Source of the DNA: Bacteroidales bacterium
Lineage (GTDB): Bacteria > Bacteroidota > Bacteroidia > Bacteroidales > UBA932
Direction: 5' to 3'
DNA length: 64,000 bases
NCBI GenBank assembly: GCA_017561885.1
Contig: JAFZBF010000006.1
Location: 1-64,000 of the forward strand
Shown here one piece after another: positions 25,669 through 33,405 of the stretch. The translations under genes were made by a program, and so were the position numbers. Each line of letters starts with the position of its first letter. Position 1 is the first letter of the stretch. The notes below the pieces were generated by a model, which was not told where the DNA came from, made no database searches, and saw nothing but the letters and a program-made list of their open reading frames with translations.

Positions 25669-25711
25669 ATAAAACCAGAAATCATTATTAACCTTTAAAA
25701 ATACAACCGCT

Positions 25712-27073
25712 ATGAAACAGAAGAAATTTATCCTTCAGGAGAGCGAAATTCCCAAGCAATGGTATAACATTCAGGCCGACATGCCCAACAAGCCGCTGCC
25801 TCCCATCCATCCCGCAACGCATCAGCCTCTGGGCGTAGACGACCTTGCCCATATCTTCCCGCGCGAATGCTGTATCCAGGAACTGGACACCGAGCATGCT
25901 TTCATCGACATTCCCGAAGAGGTTCTCGAGAAGTACAAGTTCTACCGCAGCACCCCGCTGGTGCGTGCCTACGAACTGGAGAAGGCCCTCGGAACTCCTG
26001 CACATATATATTTCAAGAATGAGAGCACCAACCCCTTAGGTTCACACAAGATCAACTCCGCCCTGCCCCAGTGCTACTATGCAAAGCAGGAAGGCACCAC
26101 AAATGTCACCACCGAGACCGGCGCAGGCCAGTGGGGTGCCGCCCTTGCGTATGCCGCCAAGATATACGGTCTTGAATGCGCCGTCTATCAGGTAAAGATC
26201 ACGATGCAGCAGAAGCCCTACCGTTCCAGCATCATGAGGACCTTCGGCGCCGCAGTTACCGGTTCTCCTTCAATGTCCACCCGTGCCGGCAAGGACATCA
26301 TCACTAAGGACCCGACCCATCCCGGTTCACTCGGCACAGCCATCTCTGAGGCTGTAGAGCTGGCCACCACTACGCCCGGCTGCAAATACACCCTGGGTTC
26401 AGTGCTCAACCACGTCGCCCTGCACCAGAGCATAATCGGTCTTGAGGCCGAGAAGCAGATGGCTATGGCCGGAGAGTACCCTGACATGGTGATTGCCTGC
26501 TTCGGAGGCGGTTCAAACTTCGGCGGCCTGGCCTTCCCCTTCATGCGCCATACCATCAAGGAAGGAAAGAAAACAGAGTTCATCGCTGCCGAGCCGGAGA
26601 GCTGCCCGAAGCTCACCCGCGGAAAGTTCCAGTACGATTTCGGAGACGAAGCCGGTTATACACCGCTGCTGCCCATGTTCACCCTCGGCCACCAGTTCAA
26701 GCCGTCGAACATCCACGCAGGAGGTCTTCGCTACCACGGAGCCGGCATGATCGTCAGCCAGCTCATAAAGGACGGATATATGCACGGTGTAGATATCCCG
26801 CAGCTGGAATCATTCGAGGCCGGAATGCTCTTCGCCCGCACCGAAGGTATCATCCCCGCTCCCGAGAGCAGCCACGCCATCGCTGCCACAATCCGCGAGG
26901 CCCTCAAATGCAAGGAGACCGGTGAGGAAAAAGTAATCCTCTTCAACCTCTCAGGCCACGGTCTGATCGACATGCCCAGCTACGAACAGTTCATCAACGG
27001 CGACTTGGTGAACTATTCTGTCAGCGACGAACAGATTGCCAAAAACGTTGCCGAACTCGACCAGATACTGTAG
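25712..27073 (+). CDS. trpB2: Tryptophan synthase beta-like protein, TrpB2 type
   Basis: PLP enzyme condensing serine with indole to give tryptophan. 453 residues and the N-terminal extension ESEIPKQWYNIQADMPNKP are features of TrpB2, not the 400-residue TrpB1. The PLP lysine is in NPLGSHKINSALPQ, with ETGAGQWGAALAYAA and the phosphate-binding FGGGSNFGG following. No trpA or other trp gene adjoins it, so it may salvage free indole; the Trp leader shows it is regulated as a tryptophan gene. It converges with a LiaF-like gene over a long palindrome. Confidence 0.94.
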   Translation: MKQKKFILQESEIPKQWYNIQADMPNKPLPPIHPATHQPLGVDDLAHIFPRECCIQELDTEHAFIDIPEEVLEKYKFYRSTPLVRAYELEKALGTPAHIYFKNESTNPLGSHKINSALPQCYYAKQEGTTNVTTETGAGQWGAALAYAAKIYGLECAVYQVKITMQQKPYRSSIMRTFGAAVTGSPSMSTRAGKDIITKDPTHPGSLGTAISEAVELATTTPGCKYTLGSVLNHVALHQSIIGLEAEKQMAMAGEYPDMVIACFGGGSNFGGLAFPFMRHTIKEGKKTEFIAAEPESCPKLTRGKFQYDFGDEAGYTPLLPMFTLGHQFKPSNIHAGGLRYHGAGMIVSQLIKDGYMHGVDIPQLESFEAGMLFARTEGIIPAPESSHAIAATIREALKCKETGEEKVILFNLSGHGLIDMPSYEQFINGDLVNYSVSDEQIAKNVAELDQIL

Positions 27074-27096
27074 TTCTTCCCTGTAATGAAGATTTA

Positions 27097-27173
27097 ATGC
27101 TGAATTCCCATTTCTAGGACAGGAAAAGGTCAATTGACCCGAAAAGTTGTCCTGGAAATGGGAATTCCAGCAT
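27097..27173. repeat. 77-base near-perfect palindrome (family C)
   Basis: Arms ATGCTG-AATTCCCATTTC (27097-27114) and GAAATGGGAATT-C-CAGCAT (27155-27173) pair, followed by TAGGACA/TGTCCTG, and the centre GGTCAATTGACC (27128-27139) is itself palindromic. It fills the gap between convergent trpB2 and the LiaF-like gene and could end transcription from both sides. The motif CCATTTCTAGGACA recurs at 33064-33180. Confidence 0.85.
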
Positions 27174-27197
27174 CAATCCTCATATTGAGACACAGTC

Positions 27198-27884
27198 TCA
27201 GTTTTTGATTTCAGCTCCGCCGAAACTGACCGTGCCGATGACAGACAGGCAAGGTGTACCGGATTCGACCTTTGTGCGGCGATTGTCAGTGACGCCGCCG
27301 AAGGCGCTGCTCACAGCCACCTTGACGGCCAGGCCTTCCGAGACGATTAAGGTGACACTGCCGAAGGATGCCTCCAGATTGATGAAAGGATCGCCCTCGA
27401 ATATGGCGTCCCTGAGATCCAGGACGAGCGAACCGAACGACGACTCCACGTCAGCACCTTCGAACTTCTGTCCGGCGAAGGACAGCACCTGCTTCCCGAA
27501 TGATGTCTCGATGTGACGTATGTCCTTGCCGTCACGTGATATGACATTTTCTTTATACACTCCGTTATGATTGCAGTGCTTGAAGAAAAGAAGCTGTATG
27601 CCGAATCCTATTACGACCAGGGCCAGGCCTATCTGCCACATCATATCCCAGGTAATAACCTCCCTGGCGGCAAGCAGAAGCAGCACGCCCATACAGATTC
27701 CTACGCATGGTCCGACCTTGTTCTTGTCTGTAAAGAGCGCGAAAAGGCAGGGTACTATGATGAACAGTGTCCACCAGCCCTTTGTAGAGAACTCACAGTC
27801 AAGGACACCCACTATACTCAGTATCCACAGTATGCCGGCGGCTACCAATGCCAGGCCGAAAATGATTTTGGGAGCTTGCTTCAT
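27198..27884 (-). CDS. LiaF-like membrane protein
   Basis: 228 residues: four hydrophobic segments (about 7-110) resembling the LiaF transmembrane region, with a tail of GKQV..FEGADVESSFGSLVLDLRDA repeats forming a beta-helical cell-wall-active-antibiotic-response-like domain (about 125-228). Similar proteins in Firmicutes tune a stress two-component system; no such system adjoins here. Its start overlaps the stop of thrC by 4 bases (ATGA), yet nothing suggests a role in threonine synthesis. Confidence 0.82.
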   Translation of the reverse strand: MKQAPKIIFGLALVAAGILWILSIVGVLDCEFSTKGWWTLFIIVPCLFALFTDKNKVGPCVGICMGVLLLLAAREVITWDMMWQIGLALVVIGFGIQLLFFKHCNHNGVYKENVISRDGKDIRHIETSFGKQVLSFAGQKFEGADVESSFGSLVLDLRDAIFEGDPFINLEASFGSVTLIVSEGLAVKVAVSSAFGGVTDNRRTKVESGTPCLSVIGTVSFGGAEIKN

Positions 27885-29188
27885 TGCTTGTCTGTTAATG
27901 ATTTTACGATATAATCTTCGAGATCTTCCACGATGACATCCATCGGGTGGAAGTGTTTCTGCTTGCGCATTGCGGTCTGCAGGCCTTCGGGAATGGGGAA
28001 TTCGCGGCCGAGAGTGTCCTTGATGACCTCGCGGAACTTGGCCTGATGGGCGGTGGACAGCCAGAAGCCTTCGATGCCGTATGCTTTGGCAGCGTTGTAT
28101 CCCACTGCGCTGTGCGGATCGGAGACATAGCCGTACAGTTCGTACATCTCGCGGATGCCGTCCCTGATCTCGGCGTCAGTATTGCTGAAACCTGACAGTT
28201 CGCCGGTCAGGCGGGCAAAATCTTCTCCGTAGAGGTACATCATGCGTTCGAAGTTGCTGGGCGCTCCGACATCCATGGCGTTCGCGATGGTGCGCACGCT
28301 CTCCCTGGGCTGATAAATGCCGCTCTTGAGGTATTCCGGCACCACATCGTTGGCGTTGGAACCTGCTATGAAGCCCTTCACTGGCAGACCCGTCGCGTGG
28401 GCCAGCATACCTGCTGTGATGTTGCCGTAGTTGCCGCTGGGCACCACTATGGTGGGCAGTCCTGCGCCCGTCGCCTTCTTCCACTGGCACCAGCCGTAGA
28501 AATAATAGAACGACTGGGGGATCCAGCGCAATATGTTTATGGAGTTGGCAGAAGTGACATTCACATCTTTTCGGAAATCCGAGTCTGCGAAGACTTTCTT
28601 CACCAAAGCTTGACAGTCGTCGAAGTTGCCGTTCACCCTGACGGGACGGATGTTGCCGCCAAGGGTGGTCATCTGGCTCTCCTGAAGGTCGGATACCTTT
28701 CCGTTCGGATAGAGCACCACCACCTTTATTCCGGGCACGTTGTAGAAACCTGCAGCCACTGCGCTTCCGGTATCGCCGGAAGTAGCCGTAAGCACGACCA
28801 GGTCCTCTGCAGACTGGTTCAGCAGTCCGAGCATTCCGCCCATGAAGCGGGCGCCGAAGTCCTTGAAGGCAAAGGTAGGCCCGTGGAACAGTTCGAGGGT
28901 ATATTTTCCTTCGCCGACTTTTACCAGCGGACAGTCGAAGTCGTAGGCTTTGGCCACCATCCTGCGAAGGTCGGCTTCAGGCACGTCCTCTCCGAAGAAC
29001 AGTCCTGCCAGATAGCAGGCCATCTCGGCATAGGACTCTTCTGCCTTGCTTTCAACGACCTTCATATCGACTGCGGGAATGCGCTCGGGCACGAACAGGC
29101 CGCCGTCCGGGGCCAGTCCCATAAACGCAGCCTCCTTAAGGCTGTAAGGATGAAGCCTCGCCTTGTCTCTTGTGCTGTAATACTTCAT
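27881..29188 (-). CDS. thrC: Threonine synthase
   Basis: PLP enzyme converting O-phosphohomoserine to threonine. PLP lysine in TFAFKDFGARFMGG, phosphate-binding TATSGDTGSAVAAGF and VPSGNYGNITAGMLA. 435 residues, the class with an N-terminal YYSTRDK start. Overlaps thrB by one base (TGATG). Confidence 0.95.
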   Translation of the reverse strand: MKYYSTRDKARLHPYSLKEAAFMGLAPDGGLFVPERIPAVDMKVVESKAEESYAEMACYLAGLFFGEDVPEADLRRMVAKAYDFDCPLVKVGEGKYTLELFHGPTFAFKDFGARFMGGMLGLLNQSAEDLVVLTATSGDTGSAVAAGFYNVPGIKVVVLYPNGKVSDLQESQMTTLGGNIRPVRVNGNFDDCQALVKKVFADSDFRKDVNVTSANSINILRWIPQSFYYFYGWCQWKKATGAGLPTIVVPSGNYGNITAGMLAHATGLPVKGFIAGSNANDVVPEYLKSGIYQPRESVRTIANAMDVGAPSNFERMMYLYGEDFARLTGELSGFSNTDAEIRDGIREMYELYGYVSDPHSAVGYNAAKAYGIEGFWLSTAHQAKFREVIKDTLGREFPIPEGLQTAMRKQKHFHPMDVIVEDLEDYIVKSLTDKQ

Positions 29189-30120
29189 CAGATGGAAACT
29201 CTTGTAAGTTTTGCTCCCTTGTTGGAAACTTTCACCACATAAACCTCGTTCTCGATGCCGCGGGCATTGAAATGGTCACCCATGATCTTGCCGGCAGCTT
29301 CGGCTTTGTCCCTGTGGTTGCACAGGGCAAACACTGACGGGCCGGAACCGGAGATATTCATCGCGAGGGCGCCTGCTGCCAGGACTTTCTCCCGGAGTTC
29401 GTCGAAACCGGGGATGAACTGCTTGCGGTAAGGCTCGGCTATCACATCTTTCATTGAACGGCCGACAAGCTCTATGTCCGAGGTGAAAAGACCGGCCACC
29501 AGGCCGCCTACGTTGCCCCATTGGGTGATTGCGGTATGCAGAGGCACCTGCTTGGGCAGGATTTCGCGGGCTTCCTTGGTGGTCACGACGATGCGCGGAT
29601 GGATCACGGCGCAGTAGAAGTTGCCAGGCACGGAAATCTTGACGACGTCCAGCGGCTCATATCCGCGGATGAGGATGATTCCGCCCATAACTGCAGGAGC
29701 CGCGTTGTCGGCGTGGTAGCCGCCGGAAGCGAGGTTCTCGCCTTCCATCGCACACTCGACGACTTCCTCCTCGGTGAGAGGGCAGCCGTAGAGTTCGTTC
29801 ATACCATATGCTGCAGCAGCGCTGGAAGCGGCACTGGAACCGATACCGCTGCCGGGATATATCTTCTCGCAGATAGTGACGTCTATCTGGGCCTTCTTGC
29901 CGATCTTCTTGAGAAATGTCCGTACCACCGGTGTTATCACGTTCTTCTCGATGTCGTCAGGAAGCGGAACGTCTGTCTTGTTGGTAATGGTCAGGCCGTC
30001 TCCCTCGCTTTGAACTATCTCAATGATGTCCCCCACTTCGTCCAGGGCCAGACCGATGATGTCGAAACCGCAGCCCATATTGGCTATGGATGCCGGTGCA
30101 AATACGCGTACTTTTCTCAT
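29188..30120 (-). CDS. thrB: Homoserine kinase
   Basis: GHMP kinase that phosphorylates homoserine. ATP-binding PGSGIGSSAASSAAAAYG, N-terminal VFAPASIANMGCGFD and C-terminal MNISGSGPSVFALC. I chose the ATG at 30118-30120 (MRKVRVFAPAS), giving 310 residues; an upstream in-frame GTG at 30189 would add 23 residues without family support and overlaps a GC-rich hairpin. Coupled to thrC by a one-base overlap. thrA is not in the window. Confidence 0.93.
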   Translation of the reverse strand: MRKVRVFAPASIANMGCGFDIIGLALDEVGDIIEIVQSEGDGLTITNKTDVPLPDDIEKNVITPVVRTFLKKIGKKAQIDVTICEKIYPGSGIGSSAASSAAAAYGMNELYGCPLTEEEVVECAMEGENLASGGYHADNAAPAVMGGIILIRGYEPLDVVKISVPGNFYCAVIHPRIVVTTKEAREILPKQVPLHTAITQWGNVGGLVAGLFTSDIELVGRSMKDVIAEPYRKQFIPGFDELREKVLAAGALAMNISGSGPSVFALCNHRDKAEAAGKIMGDHFNARGIENEVYVVKVSNKGAKLTRVSI

Positions 30121-30156
30121 ATCATATCGATTCGCTATTGAAGTGTATCTCTCCTT

Positions 30157-30187
30157 GAGTTTCGGTGGGTTAGCGAACCATTTCCCC
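30157..30187 (-). other. GC-rich hairpin in the thrB leader
   Basis: On the minus strand CGGTGGG and CCCACCG can pair around a 15-base loop, about 40 bases before the thrB ATG. No Thr- or Ile-rich leader peptide is seen beside it. The role is unknown. Confidence 0.35.
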
Positions 30188-30274
30188 ACCGCACTTTTTT
30201 CTTTTTACAGCCCCTAGGGCCGATTATCTTGCAAAATAACAACATTATTTGCTAATAATTCAATCAAAAGACAT

Positions 30275-30319
30275 AAAAAGCAATCAGGAGTATCTGTTTT
30301 GATAACAATACCCCTGATT
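30275..30319 (-). terminator. Rho-independent terminator of galK-galM
   Basis: Arms AATCAGGAGTAT (30282-30293) and ATACCCCTGATT (30308-30319) pair with one mismatch. On the minus strand they are followed by GCTTTTTATG. It lies 29 bases after the galM stop. Confidence 0.85.
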
Positions 30320-30347
30320 ACTTGCGCAATATGTCAGGAATGACAGT

Positions 30348-31379
30348 CTAGAAAGTGCCGAACTGCCACTTCATAACATTGTGGTAGAGCTCTCCGGCCT
30401 CAAGCGGCTTGTAGCCGAACGAAGGCTGGTTGGGGCCGTCCGGGAAGTCCTGGCACTCCAGTGCGAATCCATCATAATCCTTGTAGACATAGCCGTCCGG
30501 TCCGTCCGGGCAGCCGCTTAGCCAGTTGCCGGTGTAGAGCTGCACTCCGGGCTTGTTGGTGCTCAGGGTCATCTTGCGGCCAGTCTCGGGCTCGCAGGCT
30601 TCTGCGATAGGTTTGACGTCACCGTCGCAGTCGTCCATCACGAAGCAGGCGTCATATCCTTTGCCATGGTGGATTGCGGGGAAGTCTGCGTGCAGGTCGC
30701 GGCCGATTTCCTTAGGAACCCTGAAATCCATCGGAGTCCCTTCTACAGGGTCCATCCTGCCGACTGGAATCAGATCCGGTCCGGTGGGAAGATACTTGCT
30801 GCAGTTCAGCATCAGTATATGCTTGGTAATACCGAATGCCGCCTTGTTATGCGCGCCGCGAAGGTCGAAATAAACGTGGTTAGTGAGGTTCACGACAGTC
30901 CTTGCATCGCTCTCTGCGAAGAGGTCGAGGGTGAGACAGCTGTCGTCGTCCCAGGTATATACGGCTTTCACCTTGACATTGCCGGGATAATTGGCGTCTC
31001 CGTCAGGGCTGAACAGCGAGAAGGTCACCTTGTTACCAACCTGCTCTGCATCCCATATGCGGTTTGCATAGCTGTCAGTTCCTTTTCCACCATGCAGATG
31101 GTCTCCACCGCAGTTGATCGAGAGGTTGTATTCCTTTCCGTCGAGAGTGAAACGGCCTCTTGCGATACGGTTCGAATAGCGGCCGGGAGTCTTGCCCATA
31201 TACGGACCGTCGTCGAAATAGTCCTCGGGCTTGGCATAAGCCAGGGACACGTTGTCAATATTGCCGTCGCGGTCGGCCACGTTGATCTCGATGATACCTG
31301 CACCGAAATTGCTGAGTTTTACGCTCTCGCCTTTGCGGTTTACGAGCACGAAGTATTTGATTTCCTTTGCCATAGTCAT
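30348..31379 (-). CDS. galM: Aldose 1-epimerase (galactose mutarotase)
   Basis: Interconverts alpha- and beta-galactose before phosphorylation. Conserved NRIARGRFTLDGKEY, NCGGDHLHGG (catalytic His), NLTNHVYFDLRG (second His) and a C-terminal ALECQDFPDGPNQPSF with the catalytic Glu. Start ATG 31379 gives MTMAKEIKYF and a 4-base ATGA overlap with the galK stop; MAKE at 31373 is the alternative. Cytoplasmic: no signal peptide. Confidence 0.94.
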   Translation of the reverse strand: MTMAKEIKYFVLVNRKGESVKLSNFGAGIIEINVADRDGNIDNVSLAYAKPEDYFDDGPYMGKTPGRYSNRIARGRFTLDGKEYNLSINCGGDHLHGGKGTDSYANRIWDAEQVGNKVTFSLFSPDGDANYPGNVKVKAVYTWDDDSCLTLDLFAESDARTVVNLTNHVYFDLRGAHNKAAFGITKHILMLNCSKYLPTGPDLIPVGRMDPVEGTPMDFRVPKEIGRDLHADFPAIHHGKGYDACFVMDDCDGDVKPIAEACEPETGRKMTLSTNKPGVQLYTGNWLSGCPDGPDGYVYKDYDGFALECQDFPDGPNQPSFGYKPLEAGELYHNVMKWQFGTF

Positions 31380-32545
31380 TTGATCTTTCTGAGGTTCCAC
31401 TTCTTTGCACCGTCGCTGATCACTACGTTGATCACGCGCGGATCCTTGCCGAATTTCTTGATATAGGCTTTCTTGACATCTTCGATGTAGCCTTTGTATG
31501 CACCGGTCTTCACGATGCTGATGACGCAGCCGCCGAAGCCGCCGCCCATCATACGTGCACCGATGACGCCTTCATTCTTGCGTGCGATGTCCACGATGAA
31601 ATCGAGTTCCTCGCAGCTTACGCCGTAGTCCTTGCTGAGGCCGTCGTGGGTTGCGAACATCTTGGCACCGAATGCCTTGAGATCACCTTTGTTGAGGTCG
31701 CGGCAGCCGTCGAGCAAGCGCTTGTCCTCATATACTACATATGAGCATCTCTTGAATACCAGCGGATCGAGCTTGTCGCGGTAGCTTTCGAGCATCTTGG
31801 GAGTCACGTCGCGGAGCAGTTCCACGCCGGGGTGGTCCTTGGCTATCGCAGCAACGCCCTCTTCGCACTGGGCGCGGCGTACGTTGTATTCAGATGAGGC
31901 GAGGGTGTGTTTTACCATCGTGTCGATGAGCACTACCCTGTAGCCACGGGGGTTGAAGGGAAATCTCTTGTACTTGAGGCTGCGGCAGTCAAGACGGATC
32001 ACGTGACCGTCCTTGCCGAACAGCGATGCGAACTGGTCCATGATACCGCAGCGTACGCCAACGTAGTTATGCTCAGTCATCTGGCCGATCTTGGCAAGGT
32101 CCTCGCGCTTGAAGCCGAGCTTGAACTGGTCGTTGATGGCATAGCCGAACACAGATTCGAGGGCTGCCGACGACGACATTCCGGCACCGAGGGGAACGTC
32201 ACCTCCGAACACGCAGTCGAAGCCGCCGGGCTGGGCGCCGCGTTTCTTCATCTCGGATACCACTCCGTAGATGTAGCATGCCCACTGTTCTTCGGGCTTG
32301 GGACCGTCGATGGGGATTGCAAGCCTCTGCTTGAAGTCCATCGAATAGACGTTGATGGTATCGGTTCCGTTCTTGCAGATTGCTACTGACATGCATTTGT
32401 CGATTGCGGCGGGAAGTACGAATCCGCCATTGTAGTCAGTGTGTTCTCCGATGAGGTTGATGCGGCCGGGAGATGTGTACAGGCTGCATTTTTTATGTCC
32501 GAACTGCTTCTCGAAGCATCTCAGGACTAATTTGTGGTTCAACAT
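31376..32545 (-). CDS. galK: Galactokinase
   Basis: Phosphorylates alpha-D-galactose at C1. GHMP family: sugar-binding GRINLIGEHTDYNGG, ATP-binding PLGAGMSSSAALE and C-terminal GARMMGGGFGGCVISI. 389 residues. First gene of galK-galM; divergent from tRNA-Gly with overlapping promoters. No galT or galE adjoins. Confidence 0.96.
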   Translation of the reverse strand: MLNHKLVLRCFEKQFGHKKCSLYTSPGRINLIGEHTDYNGGFVLPAAIDKCMSVAICKNGTDTINVYSMDFKQRLAIPIDGPKPEEQWACYIYGVVSEMKKRGAQPGGFDCVFGGDVPLGAGMSSSAALESVFGYAINDQFKLGFKREDLAKIGQMTEHNYVGVRCGIMDQFASLFGKDGHVIRLDCRSLKYKRFPFNPRGYRVVLIDTMVKHTLASSEYNVRRAQCEEGVAAIAKDHPGVELLRDVTPKMLESYRDKLDPLVFKRCSYVVYEDKRLLDGCRDLNKGDLKAFGAKMFATHDGLSKDYGVSCEELDFIVDIARKNEGVIGARMMGGGFGGCVISIVKTGAYKGYIEDVKKAYIKKFGKDPRVINVVISDGAKKWNLRKIK

Positions 32546-32586
32546 TGAATGATATGTTTATTAGGTTTGTTCTTTCTGGTCGTATC

Positions 32587-32617
32587 TTGTAAAATTACAT
32601 CAAAAAGAGTACATTTG
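32587..32617 (+). promoter_or_regulatory. Promoter of tRNA-Gly
   Basis: TTG at 32587-32589, 20 bases, TACATTTG at 32610-32617; the tRNA begins 13 bases later. A full consensus match. Confidence 0.75.
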
Positions 32618-32620
32618 CAA
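32590..32620 (-). promoter_or_regulatory. Promoter of galK-galM
   Basis: On the minus strand TTG (complement of 32618-32620), 20 bases, TAATTTTA (complement of 32590-32597), one base off TAnnTTTG. It occupies the same DNA as the tRNA promoter, so the -33 box of each lies beside the -7 box of the other. Confidence 0.6.
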
Positions 32621-32629
32621 CAACTAACC

Positions 32630-32702
32630 GCGGAAGTAGCTCAGTCGGTAGAGCGTCGGCTTCCCAAGCCGAAGGTCGCGGGTTCGAAACCCGTTTTCCG
32701 CT
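32630..32702 (+). tRNA. tRNA-Gly (anticodon CCC)
   Basis: Complete cloverleaf of 73 bases: acceptor GCGGAAG/TTTCCGC, D stem GCTC/GAGC, anticodon stem TCGGC/GCCGA with loop TTCCCAA (anticodon CCC, reads GGG), T stem GCGGG/CCCGT with loop TTCGAAA. CCA is not encoded. Preceded by a consensus promoter and followed by a terminator. Confidence 0.96.
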
Positions 32703-32704
32703 CG
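32682..32704 (+). repeat. Direct repeat of the tRNA-Gly 3' end, copy 1
   Basis: GTTCGAAACCCGTTTTCCGC plus TCG, the T loop through the 3' end of the tRNA and two bases beyond. An exact second copy is at 32853-32875. Confidence 0.85.
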
Positions 32705-32711
32705 CGACGCG

Positions 32712-32738
32712 AACGACAGCCCCAATGGCTGTCGTTTT
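32712..32738 (+). terminator. Rho-independent terminator of tRNA-Gly
   Basis: Ten-base-pair stem AACGACAGCC/GGCTGTCGTT around a 5-base loop, followed by TT, 9 bases after the tRNA. Confidence 0.85.
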
Positions 32739-32852
32739 GCGTTGAGAGAGGGAAAGAGTGGTTTCAACTGCGACCTTCCGCCCCTTCGGGGCAGGCTGCG
32801 GCAGCAGCCGGGGGTATTATCCTGCGCGGGCACACTCGCGGCGCAGCCGCGA

Positions 32853-32875
32853 GTTCGAAACCCGTTTTCCGCTCG
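32853..32875 (+). repeat. Direct repeat of the tRNA-Gly 3' end, copy 2
   Basis: 23 bases identical to 32682-32704, 171 bases downstream, without the rest of a tRNA. It resembles an attachment-site duplication left by a tRNA-targeting integrase, though no integrase is nearby. Confidence 0.8.
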
Positions 32876-33063
32876 TTCTTCGCCACGGCGCTGATGCGCC
32901 CTGTTAATTATGGCGTTTACTCATTTCTTTTCCTCAATATGGATGTTAAAGCCTATGGTTCATATTGCCGCCATTATTCTGCCTACTAATAGCGGTTTGT
33001 GGCAACAGTATGAAGAAATACGCACCAGATCCATATTGTGGTATTTATCATGAAAACTTTAAT

Positions 33064-33180
33064 CCCAGAAATGAGGATTTATGATACAATTGCCATTTCT
33101 AGACAACTTCTAAGGCTATTTGGGCGATTATTAAGCCTAGAAATGAGAATTCGGCAGTTAATCGCCATTTCTAGGACATG
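33064..33180. repeat. Family C motifs in alternating orientation
   Basis: Four related motifs alternate in direction: CCCAGAAATGAGGATT (from 33064), AATTGCCATTTCTAG (33088-33102), CTAGAAATGAGAATT (33137-33151) and ATCGCCATTTCTAGGACA (from 33161). Neighbours can pair into hairpins, for instance 33088-33102 with 33137-33151 (13 of 15 pairs). The same motif forms the palindrome at 27097-27173. Confidence 0.75.
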
Positions 33181-33344
33181 TCCGCAGCGGCAGCTCGCCC
33201 TCGGAAGGTTCCGTTCGCTGCGCTCACTTCTTCCCTCCCAAAGCCTGCATCGTCCTGCTGCGCAGAACTTGCATTCTTCGGGCCCCTCCCTCTGACGGTC
33301 CGAGGGTGGACACGCCTTCCTTAGAGCGACTGCCGACAGCGGAC
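33180..33344. repeat. Palindromic repeat, family B copy 2 (165 bp)
   Basis: Left arm from 33180 (GTCCGCAGCGGCAGCTCGC) and right arm 33324-33344 (complement GTCCGCTGTCGGCAGTCGCT) are imperfectly complementary. The interior GTTCGCTGCGCTCACT (33213-33228) matches copy 1 with one change. Confidence 0.65.
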
Positions 33345-33405
33345 TAAGATCCTCTCACGCAGTATGGCAGTCATGGCAGAAAGCCACATACCAAGGAGCA
33401 ACCTG

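Larger units (their letters stand above)
32739..33405. other. Gene-free stretch between tRNA-Gly and GH43
   Basis: No credible coding frame is seen. It holds the second copy of the tRNA 3' end (32853-32875), an AT-richer stretch without visible features (32876-33060), the family C inverted motifs (33064-33180) and the family B element (33180-33344). It has the look of a scar or a landing site for small repeats. Confidence 0.7.

Noticed and set aside
30121-30189. GTG start of homoserine kinase at 30189
   Set aside because: The extra 23 residues precede the conserved VFAPASIANMGCGFD start and overlap a hairpin; the ATG at 30120 is adequate.
32624-32833. Minus-strand 69-residue frame with ENGFRTRDLRLGKPTLYRLSYFRG
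   Set aside because: This is the well-known spurious translation of the antisense strand of a tRNA gene.
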